This document shows, piece after piece, positions 1 to 19,010 of a stretch of 64,000 bases of DNA (its first letter is position 1; each line of letters begins with the position of its first letter). The notes under the pieces are model-generated. The model did no database searches. It was not told the DNA's origin and saw nothing but the letters and a program-made list of their open reading frames with translations. The position numbers were made by a program, and so were the translations under genes. This stretch comes from Euonymus europaeus (Eukaryota > Streptophyta > Magnoliopsida > Celastrales > Celastraceae): NCBI GenBank assembly GCA_963580455.1, contig OY756958.1, positions 19,914,501-19,978,500 of the forward strand, in the 5' to 3' direction.

Positions 1-16
1 GTGCAAATAAAACTCA

Positions 17-8857
<8,841 letters not shown>

Positions 8858-9075
8858 GATTGTAGGTTTGGTAGATCCACAAGTAATTCACAGATATCTC
8901 AACTTAAACCACACAAAAGAATGCAGCGCTAGTACATCAATTAGAGAAGAAGAAGAAGGGAGCGGCCTAGGGTTTCGTTATGCAGAAGCGCGTCTGTCTA
9001 CGTAGAAAATAACAGCAACCGCACAAATGGTACACGTGTATAAATGTTTGGGACGTTTTTCGTTCACGTGTTTTT
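8858..9075 (-). promoter_or_regulatory. Glutathione reductase 5' leader and proximal promoter with two G-boxes
   Basis: This stretch lies directly upstream of the glutathione reductase ATG. It holds two copies of the palindromic G-box CACGTG, at 9033-9038 and 9065-9070, 32 bp apart. G-boxes bind bZIP and bHLH factors and are common in stress- and light-responsive plant promoters, which would suit an antioxidant gene. No clear minus-strand TATA box was found, and the transcription start is not visible. A 5'UTR intron cannot be excluded. Confidence 0.5.
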
Positions 9076-9239
9076 GGTAGTTTGATTGGGATTTTACTTA
9101 GTGTCCAATAGAGTCAATAATCTGGATGTCGTATAGTCCAATCATTGAATCACACACACGGAATATTGACTTGATCAATATCTATAAATAATTTTTAATT
9201 TTTGAGAATGACATGATAAAAATGTATATGAAATTTTAA

Positions 9240-9519
9240 CTTATTATTAACGAAAGATGAAAATAATTTTTTTTTCATTCTTTTGTCGTTGAATTATTTA
9301 CATAATTTTTATTTTACGTACGGAAATCCAAAATTTTTTTTTTCCCGACAGATTATAGGTGAATTTTTTTTTGGCCATGGATACGAAATTTAATTTTTTA
9401 ATTTTTGACCGATGGATTATCGACGAAAAAATTCATTGGTAATTATCAACGAAATTTTTTCCATCGGTGTTTATATTACTTATGACAGTTTAAACGATGA
9501 AAATTTTCAATCGATAATC
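9240..9519. mobile_element. CACTA-like repeat, left remnant
   Basis: This AT-rich stretch holds repeated strings such as CCGATGGATTATCGACGAAAA, typical of CACTA subterminal regions. Together with 13800-13862 it appears to be the element into which the hAT transposon jumped. No CACTA left end (CACTACAAGAA) was found, so the left boundary is arbitrary. Confidence 0.35.
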
Positions 9520-9527
9520 AATATTAT
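9520..9527. repeat. Left 8-bp target site duplication of the hAT element
   Basis: AATATTAT directly precedes the left terminus TAGGCCTC and is repeated exactly at 13792-13799. Confidence 0.92.
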
Positions 9528-9755
9528 TAGGCCTCTTCAAATGGCCCGCGGGCCATGACCCGGCCCGAATCCGGCCCGGGCCCGCGGGCCAAAGCCCGGC
9601 CCAGGCCCGAAGATGCATCGGGCCTGGGCAGCCCAACATCATACCTCGGGTGGGCCTGGGCCCCATTTCTGGGGCCGAGCCCGGCCCGAGGCCCGAGCTT
9701 TTGGGCCAAGTCCGGGCTGGCCCGAGCCCGAGGCTGAGGCCCGGCCCGAGTATAG
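9528..9755. repeat. hAT left end: terminal repeat and GC-rich subterminal array
   Basis: About 13 copies of GGCCCG/CGGGCC lie within some 220 bp, in both orientations, in an otherwise AT-rich region. In hAT elements subterminal motif arrays are the transposase binding sites; that these hexamers serve this role is inferred. Confidence 0.8.
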
Positions 9756-10165
9756 GACTTAGATATTTCATATTAAATATATATAATAGATAAGTAATCC
9801 TGCATTTCTATATTATCTTCTTCACCTAAATGGCTAAATCACTCACCTCCATCACTCCATAAACAGCTTTTGACAGATTCAAATACTCAATTCACAATCA
9901 CACATGACTGTGAAAGTATAATGGTTACATGTTAGTAAAAAAAAGAGCAAAACAATTAAACAAGTAGGCCAAAAAAGTTTAAAAAATAAAGAGAGAGAAA
10001 ATCTCTCATCTTTGTCACGTTGTCAGTGACCGTTCTGACGTTCTCACGGACCGTTGAAACTTGAAATTGAACCGTTGTTTCAACGGCCAAAATCCAGCTC
10101 TCCAACTCATCAACACAGGCACTGAGGCACAACAACTCTCCAGACTCCAAGCCTCATTCATATCC

Positions 10166-10173
10166 TATAAATA
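10166..10173 (+). promoter_or_regulatory. Candidate TATA box of the hAT transposase
   Basis: TATAAATA lies about 660 bp upstream of the transposase ATG and is followed by a CT-rich tract typical of plant leaders. The 5'UTR would be long and may contain an intron, since the 10450-10640 stretch is very AT-rich. Confidence 0.45.
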
Positions 10174-10834
10174 CACCCAAATCTAGAGCCCTTTCTTCAT
10201 CAAAACAAGCTTTTCTCTCTAATCTCTTACTCTATGTCTCTCTCTTAGCTTGAAGCCATCTTCTGTCTAAGTTTGAATCCATCTTCTGTCTAAGCTTGAA
10301 TCCATTTTTGGAGAAGTCCGGCTCCATCGCACGGTCACACTATCGCCTCCACCTCCCCAAATTTCAATCTGAATTTTTTTTCGTGAGTTCTACACTTCTA
10401 CAGACTACAAGTTCTACTTCTTTCAATCTTCTAGAGTACTCTAAACAATAATACAACTTTATTGGGTTAGTGGCTTACAACACTTCTGCACTTATTGTAT
10501 ATTTTATAAATTATAATCATAGTTATATTTATTACTTATATTTTACCATTTTAGAAAGTTCAGTGCTTATCCGCATATTATATAATTATATTATTATAAT
10601 ATCTTACATTGATATTATTGATCAATTTCTCAATTTGTATTGTAGGTGAAAGTGAGTTGCAGTTTGCACGATCTTTTTTTGATAATTTAAAGTTGGAACT
10701 CATCTTCATCGTCATCACATTGTGTGCGGAATTGACGTGTGGGGTAACGAACATTTGAATTTATTATTTATTGTTTATATTATATTTTTTGATTATATAT
10801 TTGCGCATTCAATTTGTTGCATACTTACATTAAT

Positions 10835-12919
10835 ATGGACCCTAGACATAATATTGCTTACCCTGACACTGTTGATGATGAGGATGCTCTTTTGAGAGAA
10901 TCGATAGGATCTCCCTCTGATCAAATTAGAAATGAGAGCACTTCTACTACTACTACTGCTAAAAATAAAAAAACAGCTAGTGTTGCATGGAATGGATTTG
11001 ATAGAGTTATAATTACAAATGCTAGCAATGTTCGAGAAGTTAAAGCAAAATGTAAATTTTGTGGTAAGTTATTAAGTGGTGCATCGACAGGAGGTACTAG
11101 TCACTTGAAACGTCACACCGAAAGATGTAGTCAAAATTCTAATGTAGATATAAGAACACAAATGCAATTAAATGTAGATCAAAGTGGAAATGTTACTAAT
11201 TTTCAATATGATGAATCACGTGCTCGTCAAGAGGTTGTAGACTATATGATTAGGGCTGAGCATCCGTTTACTTTTGTTGAAAACCATGATTTTACTGGTA
11301 TGGTCCAAAGGGGTATTAATCCACAATATCACGGTTTTTCTGCATCAACTGCAAGAAGGGATACTATAAATAGATTTAATACTCAATTTACTGATTTGAA
11401 GAATTTTTTTACTCATTTCGATGGAAAAATTTGTCTTACATCTGATATTTGGACTTCTGTACAAAAATTGAGTTATTTATCATTGACTGCTCATTATATT
11501 GATGATGATTGGAATTTGAATAAAAAGATTGTTAGTTTTAAAGTTTTAGAGTCCCCTCATACCGGATATTCAATTGCTAATTTAATTTTATTAGAACTTG
11601 AAAATTTAGGAATTAATCAAAAAATATTTTCAATTACCTTAGATAATGCTAGTAATAACGAATCGGCACAAAGATCTTTGAAACGTTATCTTAACTTACC
11701 TTTAGCTGGAAATTTATTTCATGTTCGTTGTTGTGCTCATATTTGTAATTTAATAGTGCAAGATGGTTTACGCATTTTACATAGTTCTATTGAAATAATT
11801 AGAGATATTGTTTTGTGCATTAACTCATCTGTTGCAAGATATGAAATGTATAAAAATTGTTGTGCAAAATTACAAATGAGAAGAAAAAACATTCCTTTAG
11901 ATGTACCTCACCGGTGGAACTCAACATTTTTACTCTTGAGAGTGGCAACGAAATATAAGAGAGTTGTAGATTTATTTTGCGCGGAAATGAAAGAAAAACA
12001 TCTTAATTATGATATTCAAACCCCTAGCGAATATGATTGGACAATTGCGGAAATTATTAGAGATTTTTTAGATGTTTTTCATACTTCAACCAAGATATTT
12101 TGTTCTGTTTATTATCCTTCTTCTTGTCGAGTACTTATGCAATTAACTAATGTTTGTTGCACATTTAATCGTTATTCACAACTTGATGTTTTTAAAACTG
12201 CTTTGATGGCAATGAGGGAAAAGTTTGAAAAATATTTTGATCCTTTACCAACTATATTTGCTATTGCTGTTGTTATGGATCCTAGGTGTAAAGTTGATGC
12301 ATTAGAATTATGGTTAGAAATCATATATGATAATGATGTAGAAAAAGTCAAATTACACCTGATGGAAATAAATAATTCTTTGAATCAATTGTATGATGAA
12401 TATAAAAATCAATTAGGAGAGCATAGAGTACCACAAAATACTTCTGGTACGAGTTCTTCTTCCTCGTCTAGTTTCTTAGGTGGTTTAGCATTACTAAAGA
12501 GTAGACGAACTCAATCATCATCATCATCTGGTGGGTCCACTTCTGAATTAAAACGATATCTTGATCAACCTGTGCTTGATATTGAGGATAATCCTGATTT
12601 TGATATATTAGCTTGGTGGAAAGTACAAGAGCGTAGGTACCCTTTACTCTCCAAAATGGCACGTGATTTACTAACCGTTCCAGTTTCGACCGTAGCGTCA
12701 GAAGCAGCTTTTAGTGCAGGTGGAAGAGTTGTGTCACAAACTCGTAGCAGCCTTGGACCTTCAACAGTTGAAGCATTAATTTGTCTTAAAGATTGGAGTT
12801 TAGCAAATCAAAGAATGCAAGAACAAATGCGAGTATCTGAACTAGCTGAAGAGATGAATCAATTAAAGCTGTCGAGACCGGAATGGATTGAAGATAGTTC
12901 CCCCGATGCCAATGATTAG
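10835..12919 (+). CDS. hAT family transposase with BED zinc finger
   Basis: This enzyme cuts and reinserts the surrounding element. The ATG at 10835 (MDPRHN) gives 694 residues in one exon. The longer frame begins at a TTG and was not used. An N-terminal BED zinc finger (CKFCGKLL, then HLKRHTERC) lies at about residues 70-100. An RNase H-like catalytic core follows, with Asp in CLTSDIWTS and in ITLDNASNN, then the hAT signature HRWNSTFLLL. The C-terminal hATC dimerisation domain includes DILAWWK, RYPLLSKMARD, VPVSTVASEAAFS and LICLKDW, about residues 590-670. A Ser-rich linker (about 535-570) precedes it. Length and domain order are those of full-length Ac/RICESLEEPER-type transposases, and no stop or frameshift is present. 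Whether it is expressed cannot be told from sequence. Confidence 0.95.
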   Translation: MDPRHNIAYPDTVDDEDALLRESIGSPSDQIRNESTSTTTTAKNKKTASVAWNGFDRVIITNASNVREVKAKCKFCGKLLSGASTGGTSHLKRHTERCSQNSNVDIRTQMQLNVDQSGNVTNFQYDESRARQEVVDYMIRAEHPFTFVENHDFTGMVQRGINPQYHGFSASTARRDTINRFNTQFTDLKNFFTHFDGKICLTSDIWTSVQKLSYLSLTAHYIDDDWNLNKKIVSFKVLESPHTGYSIANLILLELENLGINQKIFSITLDNASNNESAQRSLKRYLNLPLAGNLFHVRCCAHICNLIVQDGLRILHSSIEIIRDIVLCINSSVARYEMYKNCCAKLQMRRKNIPLDVPHRWNSTFLLLRVATKYKRVVDLFCAEMKEKHLNYDIQTPSEYDWTIAEIIRDFLDVFHTSTKIFCSVYYPSSCRVLMQLTNVCCTFNRYSQLDVFKTALMAMREKFEKYFDPLPTIFAIAVVMDPRCKVDALELWLEIIYDNDVEKVKLHLMEINNSLNQLYDEYKNQLGEHRVPQNTSGTSSSSSSSFLGGLALLKSRRTQSSSSSGGSTSELKRYLDQPVLDIEDNPDFDILAWWKVQERRYPLLSKMARDLLTVPVSTVASEAAFSAGGRVVSQTRSSLGPSTVEALICLKDWSLANQRMQEQMRVSELAEEMNQLKLSRPEWIEDSSPDAND

Positions 12920-13586
12920 TTCTAAATGATTTTGTATTTATTTTATTAGTAATTTAATGAGAGAAATGCAAATGATTAATAAGTATATTGTATATAGGTG
13001 CCAACCTAGTTGGGATGTATATACAATATATATGATGCATTTTTTTACTCTCTAAAAAAATAATCAAATGAATAAAAAAAACTTCAATTATTCTTTATTC
13101 AATTAGAATACTAGATTTTTTTTAGTAATCCAAAAAAAATTGCAATATTGTAAATTTGTAATACACATTGCCCAGATTCTGAAAAATCAATTTCAGACCA
13201 TCTATTCCATCATTATCCATACACCACACCCAATACAAAGAAGAATAAAGAAATCAATCCAAAATCTAAACAAATTTCAAAAGTCATTAAAATCAACATT
13301 ATTTTTCCCTGTACATTCCATTATTATCTATTGTTTATAGAAACAAAAAAAAATCTTCTCCAATCTTTTACTTTTGTCGCAGATATGATGAAAGACAAGG
13401 CACCACCAAGTCTTAATAATTTTTTTTCATTTTTGTTTTTATAATGGAAACAGTTGTCCTTTGCCTTTATAATATTACAAAAAAAGGTGTGATTTGTTGA
13501 TGAAAAATGTGTGTGTCAGACAGTCAGAGTGTGATATTGCAGCTGACAGCTGTGCTCTGTGCAGCATATGACCATATGTTACGTAA
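12920..13586. other. hAT 3' untranslated and internal noncoding region
   Basis: AT-rich sequence between the transposase stop and the right subterminal array. Short reading frames here have no recognisable motifs. Poly(A)-signal-like AATAAA runs occur but none is decisive. Confidence 0.5.
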
Positions 13587-13791
13587 GGGCCCAGGCCCGA
13601 AATATTCGGCCCGAGCCCGAGGCCCGGCCCGAGAGCCCAAGGTCCTTGGGCCCAGGCCGGGCCTGGGCTGAGATTTTTGTCTCAGGCCCGGCCCGAAGCC
13701 CGATACCTCATTCTGGGCCTGGGCCAGGGCCGGGCCCGGGCTTCCAAAATTCGGGCCGGGCCGGGCCGGCCCGGCCCGATGACGAGGCCTA
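13587..13791. repeat. hAT right end: GC-rich subterminal array and terminal repeat
   Basis: About 14 copies of GGCCCG/CGGGCC lie within about 205 bp, ending at GAGGCCTA. Composition and motif mirror the left end. The long frames seen here on either strand arise from the GC-rich repeat and are not genes. Confidence 0.8.
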
Positions 13792-13799
13792 AATATTAT
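13792..13799. repeat. Right 8-bp target site duplication of the hAT element
   Basis: AATATTAT directly follows the right terminus GAGGCCTA and is identical to the left copy. Confidence 0.92.
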
Positions 13800-13862
13800 C
13801 GATGGATTTTTAGGATTACCGACAAAAGAATTCTTTCTATAATTTGTGAAGTTCTTGTAGTG
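13800..13862. mobile_element. CACTA element right terminus
   Basis: The last 12 bases, 13851-13862, read GTTCTTGTAGTG, the reverse complement of the plant CACTA terminus CACTACAAGAAC. The preceding bases (CGATGGATTTTTAGG, ACCGACAAAAG) match the CACTA-like repeats left of the hAT insertion, so the hAT element is nested. Confidence 0.6.
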
Positions 13863-14440
13863 AGATTAACGTCATCAAATTATTAGTTGGAGCAAGATAG
13901 ATATTTATGCAATTTTTTTTAGTGGTGGAAATTATAATATTTAATTTAATAATAAATAGGAGACGGTGTCGCATATCTTAAACAAGTTTATATTTTGAAA
14001 ATATTAATTAAGGGCAAGCTGGATATTTTGTGTGTAATGACATGCGTATTGTAATTTTATTTTATTTTAAATGTTAATTTTTTTCGATGGTGGAGATTAT
14101 ATCATTTAATCTAATGGTAAGAAGATTGACTGTTTTTGTACAGTTATTTAACTAAACTGTTTTGTAGTTCATCCCGTTTGATTGAGAAATGTTTTTGTGT
14201 GGTTAAATATGTAATTTAATTTTTGAATAATAGAGGTGATACTTTATATTATGTTTAGTGGATAGTAGATGGAAAAATGAAATTTTAGTGGCTTGACAAT
14301 AGAAAAATTATATTGGGAGATATGTTTTGTTGATATGATTATATTGAGAAACGTGTTTTGCTTATATGAATAAATATTTGATATTATTTTTTTGTGTAAT
14401 AGAAATGAGACTCAAATGAAAAGTTAATGGGGACATTAAA
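13863..14440. other. Intergenic AT-rich DNA
   Basis: No gene or RNA is recognised. Short stretches resembling GATATGATTATATTGAGAAA recur at about 18340-18430, so at least part is dispersed repeat. Confidence 0.4.
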
Positions 14441-14830
14441 GATGTGTTTGTTTATGGGGTCCACATAAAATGTTGTGACAACCAAACACCACATTTTGTT
14501 GACAGCTTAAAGTTGTGGATCGTACAGCTTTAAACTATGCAAAATTAAATGTTGTCATCTCATGGTTTTTCAGAGTTTAAAGCTGTGAGACTCATACTAT
14601 TTTACAATCACATTACATAATTGTCCCTCCGTATATTAAAAGTTTTCAATTACTTTTTATTGTAATATTTTTTTTGTAATTTTATCTACAAAATTAATCT
14701 AACATAAAATTGAACCAAACACCCTACAACATTTTGTACAGCTTTTACACAACATTTTTCATAACTTTAAGTGCAGCATTTTTGACAGCTTAAAACTATG
14801 AAATGCAATTGTGAAACAAACTAAACATAA
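14441..14830. mobile_element. MITE-like element, about 390 bp
   Basis: The ends GATGTGTTTGTTT and AAACAAACTAAACAT are imperfect inverted repeats. Internally TTGACAGCTTAAA occurs near both ends. There is no coding capacity. The superfamily is not established; hAT-like or Mutator-like are both possible. Confidence 0.45.
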
Positions 14831-14911
14831 GTCATCATCATTGTGGTTATTCTAAAGAACTAGAGATAATAATTTGTTTTTATTATTGACAGTCAGGATG
14901 TAGAATTTGAG

Positions 14912-15727
14912 TGTGTTTGGATATTATTTCTTTTTTAGTTTCTAAAAATGATTTTGAATTTATGTTTTCAAAACAGTTTTAAGAATTAAAAATAAGTTAA
15001 AATTCATTTTGATTGTGTTTTTGAGTACGTTTTTGGTTACCAAAATCATAAAATTGAGCTGAAATTTTTCCAAATGAAATTGAAATTCATCCAAATTAAA
15101 CTGAAAATTATCAAAATTAAATACAAATTCACCAAATCGGGTCAACATCCGGTACCCATTTTGGGTCAACTCCAGGTCGCGACCTTCCGGTGACTCATCT
15201 GACCGGAAAAACACTACGTTAGATGCTCCTCAGGTTGGCGAGTCCAATGAAGGTGGTGGATGTCACCAGCGTTGGCCGTGGTGACCAGATTGAGCAGTTT
15301 TCTCCATTATGGCTGAACTCTTCTAAACGAGATTTTGGGAGCTACGGTTTACAAAATGAGGCGATGTTGCTCTAGTTTTGTCACTTGTCGCCTTGCGAAA
15401 CTTTTGATACCAACCACATCGGAAATGGTCGTCAGACGGCAAAGATCCGTCATTGGCGGTTGAAGTTGTCGAGTGGAGAGAGAGAGATGAGAGAGAAAAT
15501 GTGATTGAAGAAAATTGAATTAATTACAAAATTATCATCGGTCCAATTTAAAAATTCTTTAAAAATTAAATGAAAACAGCTAAAAGTAGTTTCTGTTTTT
15601 GGTTTTCCAGAACAAAATTTTGAAAACAATTTTGCAAAAAATTTGATAAAACTATAATCAAATGAATTTCAAAACACAATCTAAATTCAAAAAATAAAAA
15701 ATATTTTGGAAACCATAACCAAACACA
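14912..15727. mobile_element. Non-autonomous DNA element, about 816 bp, with a GC-richer centre
   Basis: The left end TGTGTTTGGATATTATTTC and the reverse complement of the right end (TGTGTTTGGTTATGGTTTCC) form an imperfect terminal inverted repeat. AT-rich arms flank a more GC-rich centre at about 15140-15490 with a GA-rich run near 15480. No transposase is encoded. The centre could be captured host DNA, as in Pack-MULEs, but no source gene was recognised. Confidence 0.5.
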
Positions 15728-15861
15728 AATAATTGATTAATAAAGGATTTTTTAATATGTATCTAAAGGAGAATTTTTTATGTGATTAAAAATTATGCAT
15801 GAGCTCAATTATTTCACTCTCATTTACTGGACAATTTCATAACACGTGTCTTACATCAATT

Positions 15862-18050
15862 TGTTGGGATGATGTCCTAAAAATATACTATGTAAAGACA
15901 ATTCTGAAATTCAAGAATAAACATTTTTACGATTGCATTTGTGTTTTAAATGTTTTATTTTAAATATTTTATTTATATGTGAATGTTCTATCAAGGTCTA
16001 AGGATGTTAGATATGTGAATCTTGGATACTCAGATACACTTAAAGTGTGAGTATAGATTGACACAAGATTCATTATTACATTCTAAATCATTAGTCACAA
16101 CCAGATTAACAAAGTTAGGCACTTTGTTGATATAGGTTGTAGAACATGGACATCTCCAATTAGGGGAATGATTTGTCTTGACCGTTTGAGAGGATTCTCG
16201 GATTGGTGCACTAGTGTATATGTGGACATATACATTGACGGACTTACATAGGAATGAACAACCAGAAATGTGCTATCAAAGAGTTGTTTATCCTATAGCT
16301 GTGGGAGTACGGTATATCTCAAGCTTGAGTAGGTCAATACGTTTATACTTATAGCGTGTGCATTTTGATTCATCAATAAGTGAGACATGCATTATTGTCA
16401 AAATCTTGATGACTTGGATGTATGCCACTAGGGTATAAGCGCATACCTACAAAATAGTTATTCATGTAATGGAAGTGTTAGCACCCATCTGAGAGGTTCA
16501 AATTAATCTATTTAGAAACTATGCATAGTGATTCTAACGAATCAAACGTTGTGAATTAAATTGATCGACGGGTCAATTTAATACGCTTAGAGGATAAATA
16601 TAAAGGAATCTGGAGCTCAGAGAAAATATGGATTTTGGAGTGTTCGATAGTATGAATGAACTCACTCCGACTTACCAGGTGTTGCATGGAGGATATGCAA
16701 GTACATTTCCTACAGGTCAAGGACAGGTTTCTAATTATGGAAAAGCCTCGATGTAAGAATCGTACATATTGGGGAGTGCATCCAAAGTTCAGGTAGTGTC
16801 AGACAAATATTGGATTGATATATTATTCCTAGTCATAGGGCTTGACGGTAAAGAATAATATTTCGGGAGCCACAATATGTATGTCCTGCAGAGTCCCCTT
16901 GGTAGCCCTAATAATCTCTTGTCCTATTTAAGGAAGATCGGCAAAATTCACCATATCACAACAATCACTAAGAAAGTTACAAGAATAGAATTTGTATAAC
17001 AAATAGATATAATTTTATTGGGTTTTCGTTTTTCCAATGATAATCCTAAGATAAAATTATTTTTGTTAAGATATGCAAATTTCTTGTAAGTGTATTTATG
17101 GAAAAATAATAAGTCTCGAAATTTCGATTTAGATTGTAAAATAAATATTTTACATAATCGAAATTAAATCAAGAATGGACCAAGGAGCAAAATAATATTT
17201 GAGTCTTGAGTTCTTGATGGATTAGGCCCAAAGCTTGCTTTTCATTGTTAAGCACGTTTGGCCCGTTAATGAAGTGGTGCTGATTACATTGAAATGATCA
17301 TGGTCACCGTTATCTAACAATTAGAATTCTTATTGGATTAGGAAGTCTAAACCGAATCAAAGATTGAGACTCATTATCACATATGTTTTCTTAAAGTGAA
17401 GGACATCTATCTCAATTAGAAGTCTTTAGTGCACTTTACAAATGCATTGGAAAGGGACGTGAGATAAGGTGGCAATATATATAGGCATGCAAAGTTTTAT
17501 AAAAGTAGGACTTTGAGTGTTCTATAGATATATAACAAAAACAAAAAAAGTCGACTGTTACATAAACAAAAACAACGACAATTTGTGATTTTGTGTGGTT
17601 CACTACCAACTGAGTTTTTTGCTTTGTTCGTCCGTAAGGAGATTAAAGGGAATACCTAGGAAACGACGTAGGTCATTCTTGGTGATCCGTTCGTTGTTCT
17701 ACAAATCGGTGGTTCGTGATCAAGAAGTCTAGATCGTGATCAAGTGTTGAGTTTGTGATCAAGACGGATAGCACGTTGGACCTCGATAGTAAAGAGGTTG
17801 GTATTAATCTTCTAACCTTCTTCATGCTATGATTGTATGTTTAGATCTAAGAATTATTTTGTATGAAATTAATACTAGAAACATGCTAGGATTAATTACA
17901 AAATTAATTGGATCTAGGATAACACACATGATAGACGTGTAGCACGTTAGGGTTGTATGACTTCCGATTAAATTTTTGATTTGTACCTATACTAAGAACG
18001 ATCCATAAAACGCTTCCGCATGTTTTAAAATTAATTTTTAGCAACCAACA
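15862..18050. repeat. Solo LTR, 2189 bp
   Basis: The sequence begins TGTTGG and ends CCAACA, the short inverted termini of plant LTRs. It is bounded by the 5-bp target duplication CAATT at 15857-15861 and 18051-18055. There is no internal primer-binding site, polypurine tract followed by a second copy, or gag/pol sequence, so this is one LTR left by recombination between two. A TATATATAGGC-type promoter is near 17475. The parent family (copia or gypsy) cannot be decided from the LTR alone. Confidence 0.8.
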
Positions 18051-18055
18051 CAATT

Positions 18056-19010
18056 GATAAAAATGATTAATTTAATAGTTAATGAAATAGTAAAATAAAT
18101 TGCATAAAAAAACAAAATACTGAGTCACGTCCAAAATGAGATTTCTCTTTATTGTTCTTTTGCTTTTCTTTTAATTTTTTTTGTGTGAGTTTCTACCTTC
18201 TGTTTTTCTCAGTGTTATCTTGGCCCGTCGATTGGACCGAGTTGAACTTCTTGTTCTAAAAATATCAACGAGTCAAATATCAACCCCTTTTATAGCACCC
18301 ACAATGGTGGGCGTTTACTGGGCTAACAAAATAGTATGAAAATTTATGTTTTTGATGATGTGATTATATTGAAATATGTGTTTTGATGATGTAGTTGTTT
18401 TGAGATATGTATTTTGGTGATGTGATTGATGATGTGACTTGACTTTTTCTAATAAATGTGGGATCCAGTCTTGATTTTAGTGTAACCCACAAACCCACTG
18501 ATGTCATGATCCACGAGTTGATGTTTAACTTTTAAATATATAACAATCACTTCAACACACAAATCGTACGGATGTCACGGGCCACAAATTGATGTTCAAC
18601 TTGTAAATATATCACAACAAAATCACCTAGAATTATGTCGGTTTAATCTTTAACCCAAAGGTCAGCACGATTTAGTAAGGGGTTTTGGTAATAAAAAAAC
18701 CCAAACCTATGTAAACCCAAGTCTATCAATAGGTTGTCTCATAAGTTGTGTATTTGCCTCATAAATTGCGTATTTGTATGGTAATGAGAGAGGCATGTGA
18801 GGATGTACGGTAGGGAGAGACATGTGAGCATCCGAAGTTTTTTTTTGTCTCCATTTAAAATGACTACCATTTTGGAATTTTATTATACGGCAGTAAGAGA
18901 CTTCATGTGATTAAAACACCGAAAGTAATGGTCTGACCACCATAGTACAACTAACCTCTATTGTCAAGTGGATGAAAGGGTGGGGGGAGTTGTACGAAGT
19001 GGTAGATATG
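18056..19010. other. Intergenic region with short diverged repeats
   Basis: At about 18340-18430 a roughly 36-bp unit (TGATGATGTGATTATATTG and variants) occurs two to three times. No gene is seen. The 3' terminus of the adjacent Mutator-like element is probably in here but no terminal repeat was identified. Confidence 0.35.

Larger units (their letters stand above)
9528..13791 (+). mobile_element. Apparently intact hAT (Ac-like) DNA transposon, 4264 bp
   Basis: The element starts TAGGCCTC and ends GAGGCCTA, which are inverted copies. Allowing mismatches the terminal repeat extends to about TAGGCCTCNTCA. It is flanked by a perfect 8-bp target duplication AATATTAT at 9520-9527 and 13792-13799, the size expected for hAT elements. 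Both ends carry dense arrays of the hexamer GGCCCG or its complement, about 13 on the left and 14 on the right. A single uninterrupted transposase reading frame fills the centre. Perfect duplication, matching ends and an open frame argue for a recent insertion that may still be autonomous. It is nested in CACTA-like DNA about 670 bp upstream of the glutathione reductase ATG. Confidence 0.93.

Noticed and set aside
9490..9771. GC-rich frames of 60-93 residues at the hAT left end
   Set aside because: They arise from the GGCCCG repeat and mirror each other on both strands.
10814..10834. Upstream start of the hAT transposase frame
   Set aside because: That codon is TTG; the first ATG is at 10835.
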